Positions 16,865-25,743 of a DNA stretch of 64,000 bases are shown one piece after another. Both the position numbers and the translations under genes were made by a program. Origin of the DNA: Thermohalobaculum sediminis (GTDB taxonomy: Bacteria > Pseudomonadota > Alphaproteobacteria > Rhodobacterales > Rhodobacteraceae); contig NZ_JAMFKN010000005.1 in NCBI RefSeq assembly GCF_023487995.1, positions 248,001 to 312,000 on the forward strand. The letters run 5' to 3'. The notes under the pieces are model-generated. The model saw only the letters and a program-made list of their open reading frames with translations. It was not told where the DNA came from and did not search any database. Each line of letters opens with the position of its first letter. Position 1 is the stretch's first letter.

Positions 16865-17225
16865 GGGGTCGAGCCGGCGGTGGATCAGCGCATCGGCGAC
16901 ATGGAAGCCTGCCAGCATGAGGCCGGGGAGGAAGGCCCCGGTGAACAGGTCGCCCATCGGGACACTCGCCGTCAGCCCATAGATGATCGGCACGACCGAG
17001 GGTGGAACCATGGTGCCGGGCGGGCCGCCCGCGCAGATGATACTGATTGCGGGCCGCCGGTCATGGCCCTGCCGCAGCATCTGTGGCAGAGCGATTTGCC
17101 CAAGCAGCACGACCTCGCCCCCGATGATGCCGCTTAGCGCGGCGAGGATGATCGCCCGCACCGCCACTGCGCCCCTCAGGCGCCCGCCCATCAGCCGCAT
17201 CGCGTCGAACAGATCGCGCGCGATC
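16865..17225 (-). pseudogene. internal fragment of a TRAP transporter large permease (DctM)
   Basis: Roughly 120 residues (RIARDLFDAMRLMGGRLRGA ... FTGAFLPGLMLAGFHVADALI) match the interior of DctM proteins, including the segment ending ICAGGPPGTMVPPSVVPIIYG. Intact DctM has about 420-440 residues, so both ends are missing. The left end joins the dehydratase fragment near 16840-16864 without a stop. The right end meets the LacI remnant on the other strand at a 14-bp palindrome. The open frame continues to 17290 only because antisense codons of the LacI remnant happen to be open. No DctP or DctQ gene remains. Confidence 0.78.
17212..17225. repeat. 14-bp perfect palindrome at the DctM/LacI junction
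   Basis: GATCGCGCGCGATC reads as family-like codons on both strands: IARD of DctM on the minus strand and SRAI of the LacI hinge-proximal helix on the plus strand. This is the apparent breakpoint where two gene interiors were joined, so the palindrome marks shared microhomology. Confidence 0.6.
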
Positions 17226-18159
17226 CGCCGGCCCGAGCAGGTCCCGGACGCCCTCCGCGCGCGCATCGAGTCCGCGATCCGGGCGCTCAACGATCTGCCC
17301 TACCCGCAGGTGCAGGGGCTGGCCTCGGGCCGGTCGAACGTCGTGGGCGTGATCCTTCCCAGCCTCACGAGCAGCGTCCATGCCGAGGTGATCCAGGGCG
17401 TCTACGATCGCAACGAGGGCTCGGGCTACAAGGTCCAGATCGGCAACACGCGCTATGCGGTCGAGGAGGAGGACCGGCTGGTGCAGCTCTTTGCCGGCCA
17501 GCGCCCGGCGGCGATGCTGCTGACGGGGTTCGAGCAGTCGGCGGCGCCGCAGGCGTTCCTCAAGTGCGCGGGCTTCCGGGTGATGCGGATCATGGCATGG
17601 GGCGCGGGCGATCGACATGCTGATCGGCACCTCGCATCGCGCGGCGTGGCAGGCGGTGGCCCGGCACCTGATCGCCCGGGGCTATCGCCGCATCGGCTTC
17701 GTCGGCGCGCGGATGGACCCGCGGATGCTGCGCATGCGCGAGGGGTGCCGTGCGGCGCTGGAGGCCGCAGGGCTCTGTGCGGGCGCGCGCGACATCGCCA
17801 CCGAGGCACCGTCGAGCGTGACGCTTGGGCGCGAGCTTGCGGCAGCGGTGCTGGCGGCGGACCCCGCGACGGACGCGATCTTCTGCGCCAATGACGACCT
17901 TGCGCTGGGCGTGCTGTTCGAGTGCATGGCGCGCGGCATCGCGGTGCCGGGGCGGATGGAAATCGTCGCCTTCAACGATCTCGAGATGATGGCGGCGGCG
18001 GTGCCGGCCATCACCAGCATGCGGATCGCGCGCTACCGCATGGGCTTCGAGGCGATCGGGATGCTGCTGGATCGACTCGATGGCCGCAGGCCGGCGCGGC
18101 TCCGGGTCGATCCCGGCTTCGAACTGATCGAACGGGCGAGCATGGCGCGGACGCCCTAG
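17214..18159 (+). pseudogene. LacI-family regulator remnant: N-terminus lost, frameshifted
   Basis: The homology begins at SRAIRRPEQVPDALRARIES, the end of the LacI helix-turn-helix headpiece; the first 15-20 DNA-contacting residues are absent. The effector domain follows (LASGRSNVVGVILPSLTSSV, YKVQIGNTRYAVEEEDRLVQLF). Near 17600-17607 one extra G shifts the frame. Deleting it would read AIDMLIGTSHRAAWQAVARHL and on to the end at 18159 (FCANDDLALGVLFECMARGI, VAFNDLEM). The 3' part alone could start at ATG 17617, giving a 180-residue orphan effector domain. It is related to GntR/IdnR-type regulators of sugar-acid genes, matching the adjacent dgo genes. Confidence 0.8.
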
Positions 18160-20402
18160 CCCGGCACATGCTCGAGGATCAGCGTGGCAAGCGGCGGCAG
18201 GGTGAGGCTGGCCGAGCAGGGCAGGCCATGCGAGGGCTCGGCCAGCGCCTCGACCGCGCCCATGTTGCCGAGCCCCGCCCCGCCATAGTCGCGGGCGTCG
18301 GTGTTGAGACGCTCGGCCCAGTGGCCGGGCCGCGGCAGGCCGATCCGCCAGTTCTCGCGCGGCACGGGGGTGAGGTTCGCGACGACCGCGACCGGCGGCG
18401 TTCCGGGCTCGCCGTATCTGAGCCAGGCGAGGACGGATTGCTCGGACGCCGCCCCGTCGATCCACTGGAAGCCGTCGGCCCGCGCGTCGCGCTGGTGCAG
18501 CGCGGGCGCGGCGCGGTAGAGCCGGTTGAGGTCGGCCACCAGCCGCCGCGCGCCGGCATGCAGCGGGTCCGAGAGCGCGCCCCAGTCGAGGCCCGCGTCG
18601 TGGTCCCACTCGGCCGCCTGCCCGAACTCCGAGCCCATGAACAGGAGCTTCTTGCCCGGGTGTCCCCACATGAAGCCGTAATAGGCCCGCAGGTTCGCGA
18701 ATTTCTGCCAGCGGTCGCCCGGCATGCGGCCGAGGATCGAGCCCTTGCCATGCACCACCTCGTCATGGCTGAGCGGCAGGATGAAGCGCTCGGAGAAGGC
18801 GTAGTGCAGGCCGAAGGTCATCCGGTCGTGGTGCCATCGGCGATGCACCGGGTCCTCGGCCATGTAGGCCAGCGTGTCGTTCATCCAGCCCATGTTCCAC
18901 TTGTAGCCGAAGCCGAGGCCGCCCTCGGCCTCGGGGGCGGTGACGCCGGGCCAGGCGGTCGATTCCTCGGCGATGGTGAGCGCGCCGGGCACACGCGCGG
19001 CGACGGTCGCGTTCACACAGCGCAGGAAGTCGATGGCCTCGAGGTTCTCGCGCCCGCCATGGATGTTGGGGACCCATTGGCCCGCAGCGCGCGAATAGTC
19101 GCGGTAGAGCATCGAGGCCACGGCGTCGACGCGCAGGCCGTCGACATGGTGCGCCTCGAGCCAGTAGAGCGCGTTGGCGATGAGGAAATTCGCGACCTCG
19201 CGCCGGCCATAATTGTAGATCAGCGTGTTCCAATCGGGGTGGAAGCCCTCGCGCGGGTCGGCATGCTCGTAGAGGTGGGTGCCGTCGAAGCGCGCGAGGC
19301 CGTGCGGGTCGGCCGGGAAGTGCCCCGGCACCCAGTCGAGGATGAGGCCGAGCCCCGCGTCGTGGCAGGCTTCGACAAAGCGGCGGAACCCCGCCACGTC
19401 GCCATGCCGCGCGGTCGGGGCGTAGAGACCGACCGGCTGGTAGCCCCACGAGCCGTCGAAGGGGTGCTCCGAGATCGGCATCAGTTCGAGATGGCTGAAG
19501 CCCATGCCGATCGCATAGGGCACGAGCTCGGTGGCGAGGCTCTCCCAGTCGGCGAAGCCCGTTCCCGGCGCGCGGCGCCACGAGGCGGCGTGGACCTCGT
19601 AGATCGACACGGGCGCGGCCACGTCGGCGCGCGCCGCGCGGGCGGCCATCCATTCGCCGTCGCGCCAGTCATACCCGCGCAGGTCGCGCACCACCGATGC
19701 CGTGGCGGGACGCAGTTCGGCCCCGAAGCCCACGGGGTCGGATTTGAGCGGAAGGAGCCGTCCGTCGGTGTCGAGGATCTCGAACATGTAGCGCATGCCC
19801 GCCTCGACGCCGGGCAGGAAGATCTCCCACACTCCGCTCGCGCCGAGGTGCCGCATGACATGGCGCCGCCCGTCCCAGCCGTTGAAATCGCCCACCACCG
19901 AGACGCGCCCCGCATTGGGCGCCCAGACGGCGAAGGCGGTTCCCTGCACCCCCAGATGGGAAATCGTGCGGGCGCCGAGCGAGGTCCAGAGCCGCAGATG
20001 CGTGCCTTCCCCGATGAAATGCAGGTCCTGCTCGCCCAAAGTCGGCGGGAAGCGGTGGGGCGGATCCTCGATCCATGTGTCGGGCCCGCGCCGCGCACGC
20101 AGGCGCCAGTCGGCGGGCGGGGCCGCGAGATGGGCGGCAAAGACGCCTGCCGAAGGGCCGGGTGCGAGGGTCGCAATGGGAGTGCCGTCGGGGGTGATCG
20201 CCTCGACGGTCTCGGCGCCGGGCAGGTAGGCGCGCAGCACGAAGCTGTCATCGACGGCATGCAGCCCGAGCAGTGCGAAGGGCGCGCGATGCGTGCCCGC
20301 GACAATCGCGGCGGCTTCGGCGGAGGGGATCAGGGCGGCGGGATCGGGGCGGGTGCGGGCGATGACGGGCTCCCTGCGGGGCGTTCGGGGCGCGCGAGCC
20401 AT
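18156..20402 (-). CDS. glgB: 1,4-alpha-glucan branching enzyme
   Basis: 748 aa from the ATG at 20402; an upstream in-frame TTG at 20480 is less likely. Domains in order are an N-terminal GlgB-specific module, a CBM48-type module (about 130-225, [20 protein letters not shown]), a GH13 barrel and a C-terminal beta domain. The catalytic nucleophile is D426 ([12 protein letters not shown]) and the acid E479 (TIAEEST), the same 53-residue spacing as E. coli D405/E458; [12 protein letters not shown] carries the third carboxylate. It introduces alpha-1,6 branches into glycogen. No other glg gene is adjacent. Its last four bases overlap the end of the LacI remnant. Confidence 0.95.
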   Translation of the reverse strand: MARAPRTPRREPVIARTRPDPAALIPSAEAAAIVAGTHRAPFALLGLHAVDDSFVLRAYLPGAETVEAITPDGTPIATLAPGPSAGVFAAHLAAPPADWRLRARRGPDTWIEDPPHRFPPTLGEQDLHFIGEGTHLRLWTSLGARTISHLGVQGTAFAVWAPNAGRVSVVGDFNGWDGRRHVMRHLGASGVWEIFLPGVEAGMRYMFEILDTDGRLLPLKSDPVGFGAELRPATASVVRDLRGYDWRDGEWMAARAARADVAAPVSIYEVHAASWRRAPGTGFADWESLATELVPYAIGMGFSHLELMPISEHPFDGSWGYQPVGLYAPTARHGDVAGFRRFVEACHDAGLGLILDWVPGHFPADPHGLARFDGTHLYEHADPREGFHPDWNTLIYNYGRREVANFLIANALYWLEAHHVDGLRVDAVASMLYRDYSRAAGQWVPNIHGGRENLEAIDFLRCVNATVAARVPGALTIAEESTAWPGVTAPEAEGGLGFGYKWNMGWMNDTLAYMAEDPVHRRWHHDRMTFGLHYAFSERFILPLSHDEVVHGKGSILGRMPGDRWQKFANLRAYYGFMWGHPGKKLLFMGSEFGQAAEWDHDAGLDWGALSDPLHAGARRLVADLNRLYRAAPALHQRDARADGFQWIDGAASEQSVLAWLRYGEPGTPPVAVVANLTPVPRENWRIGLPRPGHWAERLNTDARDYGGAGLGNMGAVEALAEPSHGLPCSASLTLPPLATLILEHVPG

Positions 20403-20492
20403 GGACCCTACCGGACTTGACGGGCCGGGGCTCGGGCGCGCTGCTCGGACTGAGTTTAGGGTTTTGCGCCGCCGATGCAAACCGGGCGGGGC

Positions 20493-21305
20493 CTACTTGC
20501 CCTGACCCGCTACATGCTCGCCGTCGCGGGTGAGGTAGTAGGCCGCGAGGATTGGCAGGAAGGTCACCAGCACCACCGCCACCGCCACCACGTTGGTGAC
20601 CGGGCGCTGGCGCGGGCGCACCAGCTCCTCCAGCATCCAGATCGGCAGGGTCTGCTGCTGCCCGGCGGTGAAGGTCGTCACGATCACCTCGTCGAAACTG
20701 AGCGCGAAGGCGAGCATTCCCCCGGCAAGCAGCGCGCTGCCGATATTGGGCAGGACAACGTGACGGAAGGTCTGGAACCCGTCGGCGCCAAGGTCCATCG
20801 ACGCCTCGATCAGCGAGCCCGAGAGCCGCCGGAAGCGCGCGACCGCGTTGTTGTAGACCACGACGACGCAAAAGGTCGCGTGGCCCAGGATGATGGTCCA
20901 GGTCGAGAACGGGATCTCGGCGATCGAGAAGGCGGACCTCAGCGCGATGCCGGTGATGATGCCCGGCAGCGCGATCGGCAGGATGACCAGCAGGGACACC
21001 GTCTCGCGCCCGAAGAAGCGCGAGCGCGACACGGCCGCCGCGCAGAGCGTGCCGAGCACCAGCGCGATCGCGGTCGAGACCGCCGCGACCTTGAGCGAGA
21101 GCCCCAGCGCCGCCCAGACGTCCGGCCGACCCCAGGCGACGGCAAACCATTTCAGCGTCAGGCCCGGCGGCGGGAACTGGTAGCTCTTGTCCTCGGTGGT
21201 GAAGGCATAGAGGAAGATCAGCAGGATCGGCAGGTGCAGGAACGCAAGCCCCCCCGCCGCCGCGAGCGTGAGGCCAAGAGGCGCGCGGCGTCCGTCAGAG
21301 CGCAT
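20493..21305 (-). CDS. ABC transporter permease, spermidine/putrescine type (PotC-like)
   Basis: 270 aa starting at the ATG at 21305. Six membrane helices are visible, with the EAA loop [24 protein letters not shown] that contacts the ATPase, and the closing helix [20 protein letters not shown]. It overlaps the upstream permease by 11 bases. Last gene of a four-gene importer (binding protein, ATPase, PotB-like, PotC-like). The order and sequence style match polyamine or related cationic-amine importers; the substrate is inferred from family only. Confidence 0.9.
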   Translation of the reverse strand: MRSDGRRAPLGLTLAAAGGLAFLHLPILLIFLYAFTTEDKSYQFPPPGLTLKWFAVAWGRPDVWAALGLSLKVAAVSTAIALVLGTLCAAAVSRSRFFGRETVSLLVILPIALPGIITGIALRSAFSIAEIPFSTWTIILGHATFCVVVVYNNAVARFRRLSGSLIEASMDLGADGFQTFRHVVLPNIGSALLAGGMLAFALSFDEVIVTTFTAGQQQTLPIWMLEELVRPRQRPVTNVVAVAVVLVTFLPILAAYYLTRDGEHVAGQGK

Positions 21306-22239
21306 CGAAGGCCCCCTGACGCTTTGCCATCCACAGGTAGACGCCCATGATGACGATCGGCACCACGGTAAAGGCCGCGGCCAGCGGGATGTTCCCCGCC
21401 GTGCCCTGATGGGCATAGACCGCCTGCCCGATGAACAGCCGCGACGAGCCCACGATCTGCGGGATGATGTAGTCGCCCAGCGTGAGCGAGAAGGTGAAGA
21501 TCGAGCCCGCCACCACGCCGGGCAGCGCCAGCGGCAGGATCACGGTGGCAAGCGCTTGGCCGGGCGTGGCGCCGAGGTCGCCCGAGGCCTCGATGAGCGA
21601 GGCGGGGACACGCTCGAGCGCCGCCTGCATCGGCAGGATCATGAAGGGCAGCCAGACATAGAGGAACACTAGGAAGGTGCCGATGTAGCTCACCGACAGC
21701 GAAGTGCCCCCGATCACCGGGACGGAAAGCAGCAGCTCCAGCACCGGCATCAGCCCCAGCCCGTCGAGGATGTAGGTGAGGATCCCCTCCTTCGCGAGGA
21801 TCAGTTTCCAAGCATAGACCTTGACCAGATAGCTCGACCAGAGCGGCAGCATCACGCCCAGATAGAACAGCGCCTTCCACCGTCCCCGCGCATAGCGCGC
21901 CGCGAAATAGGCGATCGGAAAGGCGAGGATCGCGGCCGCGACCGTCACGGCGGCGGCCATCGTCACGGTGCGGATGATGATGTCGAAATTCGCCGGGCGC
22001 AGCAGCTCGCCATAGGTCTTGAGCGTGAGCTCTCGCACGATCAGGCCCGAGAACTCGTCGATCGAGAAGAAGCTTTGCAGGAGGAGCGCGAACAGCGAGC
22101 CGAGATAGACGATGCCGAGCCACAGCATCGGCGGCGTCAGCATCAGGAACAGGGTGAGGCCCGGACGGCGCCACAGCGCGTCGGCGGTGCGGGCGGCGAG
22201 GCCCGGGCGGGGGGCGGCGAGGGCTGCGGGCGCGGCCAT
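21295..22239 (-). CDS. ABC transporter permease, spermidine/putrescine type (PotB-like)
   Basis: 314 aa. An Ala-rich cytoplasmic N-terminus is followed by a first helix ([27 protein letters not shown]) and five more. [38 protein letters not shown] and the EAA loop [28 protein letters not shown] are typical of PotB. The start overlaps the ATPase stop by one base (TGATG), and the 3' end overlaps the PotC-like gene. The two permeases form the heterodimeric membrane pore. Confidence 0.91.
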   Translation of the reverse strand: MAAPAALAAPRPGLAARTADALWRRPGLTLFLMLTPPMLWLGIVYLGSLFALLLQSFFSIDEFSGLIVRELTLKTYGELLRPANFDIIIRTVTMAAAVTVAAAILAFPIAYFAARYARGRWKALFYLGVMLPLWSSYLVKVYAWKLILAKEGILTYILDGLGLMPVLELLLSVPVIGGTSLSVSYIGTFLVFLYVWLPFMILPMQAALERVPASLIEASGDLGATPGQALATVILPLALPGVVAGSIFTFSLTLGDYIIPQIVGSSRLFIGQAVYAHQGTAGNIPLAAAFTVVPIVIMGVYLWMAKRQGAFDAL

Positions 22240-23231
22240 CAGCCAGCCTCCATCGGGTGGAGGGCGGCCGGGTCCCAGTCGAGCCCCACCGCCTCGCCCG
22301 GCGTGGGGGCGGGGCGCCCCGCGGGCAGCAGCGCCGCGAGCGTCGCCCCCTCGACCGCCACGCCGATGCGGGTGGCGGCTCCCAGATAACGCAGCCCGGC
22401 GACCGTGCCGGAGACCCGTCCCGCACCGGGCGCGGTGAGGCGCAGCGCCTCGGGCCGCAGGCTCGCCCAGGCCTCGGGGCCGCCCAGCGCGCGCGTGAGT
22501 GCGGGCGGCAGCACGTTCGACGATCCCACGAAATCGGCGACGAAGCGGGTGCGGGGCCGGTCGTAGATCTGCTGCGGCGTGCCGACCTGCACGATCCGGC
22601 CCTCGTTGAACACGGCGACCCGGTCGGCCATCGACAGCGCCTCGCCCTGGTCGTGGGTGACGAAGACGAAGGTGATGCCGAGGCTTTGCTGGAGAGCCTT
22701 CAGCTCCTCCTGCATCTGCTCGCGGAGCTTGAGGTCGAGCGCGCCCAAGGGCTCGTCGAGCAGCAGCACCCGGGGGCGGTTCACCAGCGCGCGCGCGAGC
22801 GCCACGCGCTGGCGCTGCCCGCCCGAGAGCGCCGCCGGGCGGCGCGCGCCATAGCCCGCGAGCTTGACCATCGCGAGTGCCTCCTCGGCCCGGGCATGGC
22901 GTTCGGCGCGCGGGACCTTCCGCACCATCAGCCCATAGGCGACGTTGTCCAGCACGTTCAGGTGCGGGAACAGCGCGTAGTCCTGGAACACCGTGTTGAC
23001 GTTGCGCCGGTAGGGCGGCACGCCCTCGGCAGTCTCGCCGAAGATCTCGATATGGCCCGCGCTCGGCTGCTCGAAGCCGGCGATGAGGCGCAGGCAGGTG
23101 GTCTTGCCCGAGCCCGAGGGGCCGAGCATGCCGAAGAACTCGCCCTCGGCAATGTCGAGGTCGACCGCGTCGACGGCGCGGACAGGGCCGAAATGGCGCG
23201 AGACCTGTCGGAAGAGGACGGCTGTGGTCAT
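22239..23231 (-). CDS. ABC transporter ATP-binding protein, spermidine/putrescine type (PotA-like)
   Basis: 330 aa. Walker A is GPSGSGKT (37-44), Q-loop [13 protein letters not shown], signature [15 protein letters not shown], Walker [13 protein letters not shown] and switch [15 protein letters not shown]-terminal TOBE regulatory domain (about 240-330) follows, as in PotA and MalK. It energises import through the two downstream permeases. It is separated from the upstream binding-protein gene by 193 bp filled with hairpins, which probably lower its expression relative to the binding protein. Confidence 0.93.
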   Translation of the reverse strand: MTTAVLFRQVSRHFGPVRAVDAVDLDIAEGEFFGMLGPSGSGKTTCLRLIAGFEQPSAGHIEIFGETAEGVPPYRRNVNTVFQDYALFPHLNVLDNVAYGLMVRKVPRAERHARAEEALAMVKLAGYGARRPAALSGGQRQRVALARALVNRPRVLLLDEPLGALDLKLREQMQEELKALQQSLGITFVFVTHDQGEALSMADRVAVFNEGRIVQVGTPQQIYDRPRTRFVADFVGSSNVLPPALTRALGGPEAWASLRPEALRLTAPGAGRVSGTVAGLRYLGAATRIGVAVEGATLAALLPAGRPAPTPGEAVGLDWDPAALHPMEAG

Positions 23232-23256
23232 GGCGCTCCGGGCGGCAGGGATGCGC

Positions 23257-23371
23257 GCCCCGGGTGTGATCCGGGGCCACGATGGGGATCGCGAGGCCCC
23301 GGTTCGGGCCCGGGGCAGCGGGGAGCAGGGGCCGGAGCCACCTGCGGGAGGCCCCGGGTCACGCCCGGGGC
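23257..23371 (-). repeat. three tandem GCCCCGG...CCGGGGC hairpins inside the ABC operon
   Basis: Three inverted repeats share the same arms: 23257-23263/23271-23277, 23296-23302/23310-23316 and 23351-23358/23364-23371, with 5-7 base loops. A fourth half-site (AGCCCCGGG) follows near 23404. They fill the gap between the binding-protein stop (23425) and the ATPase start (23231). Position and repetition resemble REP/BIME elements, which in other operons protect upstream mRNA or partly terminate transcription. Confidence 0.65.
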
Positions 23372-23424
23372 TGTGCAGATCGACGCCGGCGCCGGATCCG
23401 GCAAGCCCCGGGTTGCGTGGTGTC

Positions 23425-24582
23425 TCAGCGCCCGCCGATCACGCCGATATAGTCCGACACCCAGCGGTAATAGGGGACGCAGGTGCCCTGGCTCGCGCAG
23501 TTCGACACTGGCGTGGTCCAGAAGCGGATCTTCTCGAAATCCTCCATCCCGTTCGTCTTGCAGCCCTCGGCGGTCTGCATGCCGCGCCCGTCGGTGCAGG
23601 CGGCCGGCACGCTGGGGTTGGCGCCGAACCAGACCGAGAGATCGCTTTGCAGATTCGAGCTGAGCGTGTGCTCCATCCACATGTAGGCGCAGTTGGGGTG
23701 GGCCGCGTCGGCATGCATCATGGTGGTGTCGGCCCAGCCGGTCGCGCCCTCGGCCGGAATGGTCGAGGCGATGGGCTGGCCTTCCGAGGCCAGCAGGTTG
23801 ACCTGGAACGGCCACGAGCCCGAGGCGACCACGCCCTCGTTCTTGAAGTCGTCGATCTGGATGAAGGCGTCGTGCCAGTAGCGGCTGACCAGCTTGCGCT
23901 GCTGGCGCAAGAGGTCGAGCGCGGCGGCATACTGCGCCTCGTTCAGCTCGTAGGGGCTCGTGATGCCGAGGTCGGGCTTGTGCGCCATCAGGTAGAGCGC
24001 GGCGTCTGCGATGTGGATCGGGCCGTCATAGGCCTGCACGCGCCCGGCATTCGGCTTGCCGTCGGGCAGGTCCATCGGCTCGAACACGACGTTCCAGCTG
24101 GTCGGCGCCTCGGGGAACACGTTGGCGTTGTACATCAGCACGTTCGGGCCCCACATGTAGGGCGTGCCGTAATGCACGCCGCCCACCGTGTGCCATGGCG
24201 CGCTCTCGAGCCGCGGGTCGAGCGTGGCCCAGCTCGGGATCAGCGTGGGGTTGACGGGCTGCACCCGCTTGCCGGCGATCAGCCTGAGCGAGGCATCGCC
24301 CGAGGCGGTGACGAGGTCGAAGCCCCCTTCGTTCATCAGCGCCACCATCTCGTCCGAGGTGTTGGCGGTCTTGACGTTCACCTTGCAGCCGGTCGCCGCC
24401 TCGAACTTCGTCACCCAGTCGAAGGACTTGTCGGTCTCGCCGCGCTCGATGTAGCCGGGCCAGGCGACGATATCGACCTGCCCCTCGCCGGGGCCCAGGG
24501 CCTGGAGCATCTCGGCCGCGCCGGCCGGGATGGTGAGCGCGAGCGCGATCACCGCCGCGCAGCTTGCCGTCAAACGTGTCAT
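23425..24582 (-). CDS. periplasmic solute-binding protein, polyamine type (PotD/PotF-like)
   Basis: 385 aa. The ATG at 24582 is preceded by GGGGAGAG at good spacing. The signal peptide (1-22) ends ...PAGAAE. The mature protein has the two-lobed PotD/PotF style: [38 protein letters not shown], and [14 protein letters not shown]. Several C-terminal cysteines ([21 protein letters not shown]) probably form disulfides. It captures the substrate for the PotA/B/C-like importer encoded downstream. Polyamine versus another cationic compound cannot be settled from sequence. Confidence 0.9.
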   Translation of the reverse strand: MTRLTASCAAVIALALTIPAGAAEMLQALGPGEGQVDIVAWPGYIERGETDKSFDWVTKFEAATGCKVNVKTANTSDEMVALMNEGGFDLVTASGDASLRLIAGKRVQPVNPTLIPSWATLDPRLESAPWHTVGGVHYGTPYMWGPNVLMYNANVFPEAPTSWNVVFEPMDLPDGKPNAGRVQAYDGPIHIADAALYLMAHKPDLGITSPYELNEAQYAAALDLLRQQRKLVSRYWHDAFIQIDDFKNEGVVASGSWPFQVNLLASEGQPIASTIPAEGATGWADTTMMHADAAHPNCAYMWMEHTLSSNLQSDLSVWFGANPSVPAACTDGRGMQTAEGCKTNGMEDFEKIRFWTTPVSNCASQGTCVPYYRWVSDYIGVIGGR

Positions 24583-24928
24583 GTCGTGCTCTCCCCGGAG
24601 CGTCTTGTCGTTGTTGCGCGGCCCCCCTGGCCGCCGGCGCGAAGTATGCGCCGCGGTGTTCGCGTTGAGGAACAGAAAAATCACCGCCCGGAACCTTGCC
24701 GTCCAAAACGTGAGCCTGCCGGACCAGAAGGCGGCCAGGCCGCTTCGGACGACCGCCCGGCGCGTGCTCGGAGCCGGGCGCTTGCACGGGCCGCGCGCCT
24801 GCACCCATATTGCCGCCGTGGCGGCCAGCTTGCGGCCGCGCGGAACCTTGGGGGGGCTTGACTTCCCGCCCGCCCGCCCGCAGGGCAGGGGATGGGTGGC
24901 TGTCGCTGCGGCCTGAGCGGATGAGCGC
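24583..24928. other. 346-bp divergent intergenic region
   Basis: The region lies between the binding-protein gene (leftward) and the phosphatase gene (rightward). There is no convincing ORF. It holds a near-continuous inverted repeat GCGGCC-A-GGCCGC (24731-24743) and a hairpin CGCCCGGC (24754-24761) / GCCGGGCG (24773-24780). A mildly AT-rich patch near 24670-24690 could hold the leftward promoter. I could not pick a clear -35/-10 pair for either direction. Confidence 0.4.
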
Positions 24929-25717
24929 ATGGTTTTCGGACTGATCGACAGGTTGAAGGGGCGCCGGGCGCCTGCGCCGATCGTCTCGGTGCCCAACGTC
25001 GCCGGCCGGATCTACGCCATCGGCGACGTTCATGGCGCGGCCGAGCTGCTCGAGCGGATGGTCGCCCGGATCCTGGCCGAGTGCCGCGCCGACGGGCAGC
25101 GCGCGACCCTGGTGATGATGGGCGACTACATCGATCGCGGCGATTCCAGCCGCGCCGCGCTCGACCTCGTGGCGAGCCTCGACGAGGCCGCGGAACTCGA
25201 CCCGATCCTGCTGCGCGGCAATCACGAGGCGATGCTGCTCGACTTCATCGAGGGCCGCGCCAGCGCCACCCGATGGTTGCAGTTCGGCGGCCTGCAGACG
25301 TTGCTCAGCTATGGGGTCGGGGGCCTCGGAGCGATCGGCGCTGGCCGGGGCGACGCGGCCGAGCGGGACCTGCGCGCGGCGCTGACCGAGGCGATGGGCC
25401 CCCATCTCGGCCTGCTGCGCGGCCTTGCGTCCAGCCACCAGTCGGGGAACGTGCTGTTCGCCCATGCCGGGGCGCATCCCGACCTGCCCTTCGAGCTTCA
25501 GCCCGAGCGCGCGCTGATATGGGGTGCGCCTGACTTCCTCGATCGCCCCCGGGCCGATGGCCGCTGGGTGGTCCACGGCCACTACGTGGTCGATGCGCCG
25601 CAGGCGGCGGACAGCCGCATCGCCATCGACACTGGCGCCTATTTCTCGCAGCGCCTCACCGCCGTCCGGCTGGACGGCGGGCGGCTCGATTTCCTGACCG
25701 AGGCCCTCGACGGCTGA
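24929..25717 (+). CDS. serine/threonine-type metallophosphatase (calcineurin-like)
   Basis: 262 aa. The metallophosphoesterase signature is complete: IGDVHG (32-37), MGDYIDRG, LRGNHEAML, then FAHAGAHP and VVHGHYV with the last metal histidines. Similar small bacterial enzymes include Ser/Thr phosphatases (PrpA/PrpB-like) and diadenosine tetraphosphatases (ApaH-like), so the substrate is open. No signal peptide is seen, so it is cytoplasmic. It is convergent with the Wza-like gene; the 26-bp gap contains a 12-bp palindrome GGGCCGCGGCCC (25729-25740). Confidence 0.9.
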   Translation: MVFGLIDRLKGRRAPAPIVSVPNVAGRIYAIGDVHGAAELLERMVARILAECRADGQRATLVMMGDYIDRGDSSRAALDLVASLDEAAELDPILLRGNHEAMLLDFIEGRASATRWLQFGGLQTLLSYGVGGLGAIGAGRGDAAERDLRAALTEAMGPHLGLLRGLASSHQSGNVLFAHAGAHPDLPFELQPERALIWGAPDFLDRPRADGRWVVHGHYVVDAPQAADSRIAIDTGAYFSQRLTAVRLDGGRLDFLTEALDG

Positions 25718-25743
25718 CGCGCGCGCCGGGGCCGCGGCCCGCG

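Noticed and set aside
17290-17290. Treating 16133-17290 as one genuine gene starting here
   Set aside because: The first 20 codons are antisense to the LacI remnant and the two halves belong to different families lacking their active parts.
20402-20480. TTG start at 20480 for glgB
   Set aside because: It adds 26 residues without family character; ATG 20402 gives a normal branching enzyme.
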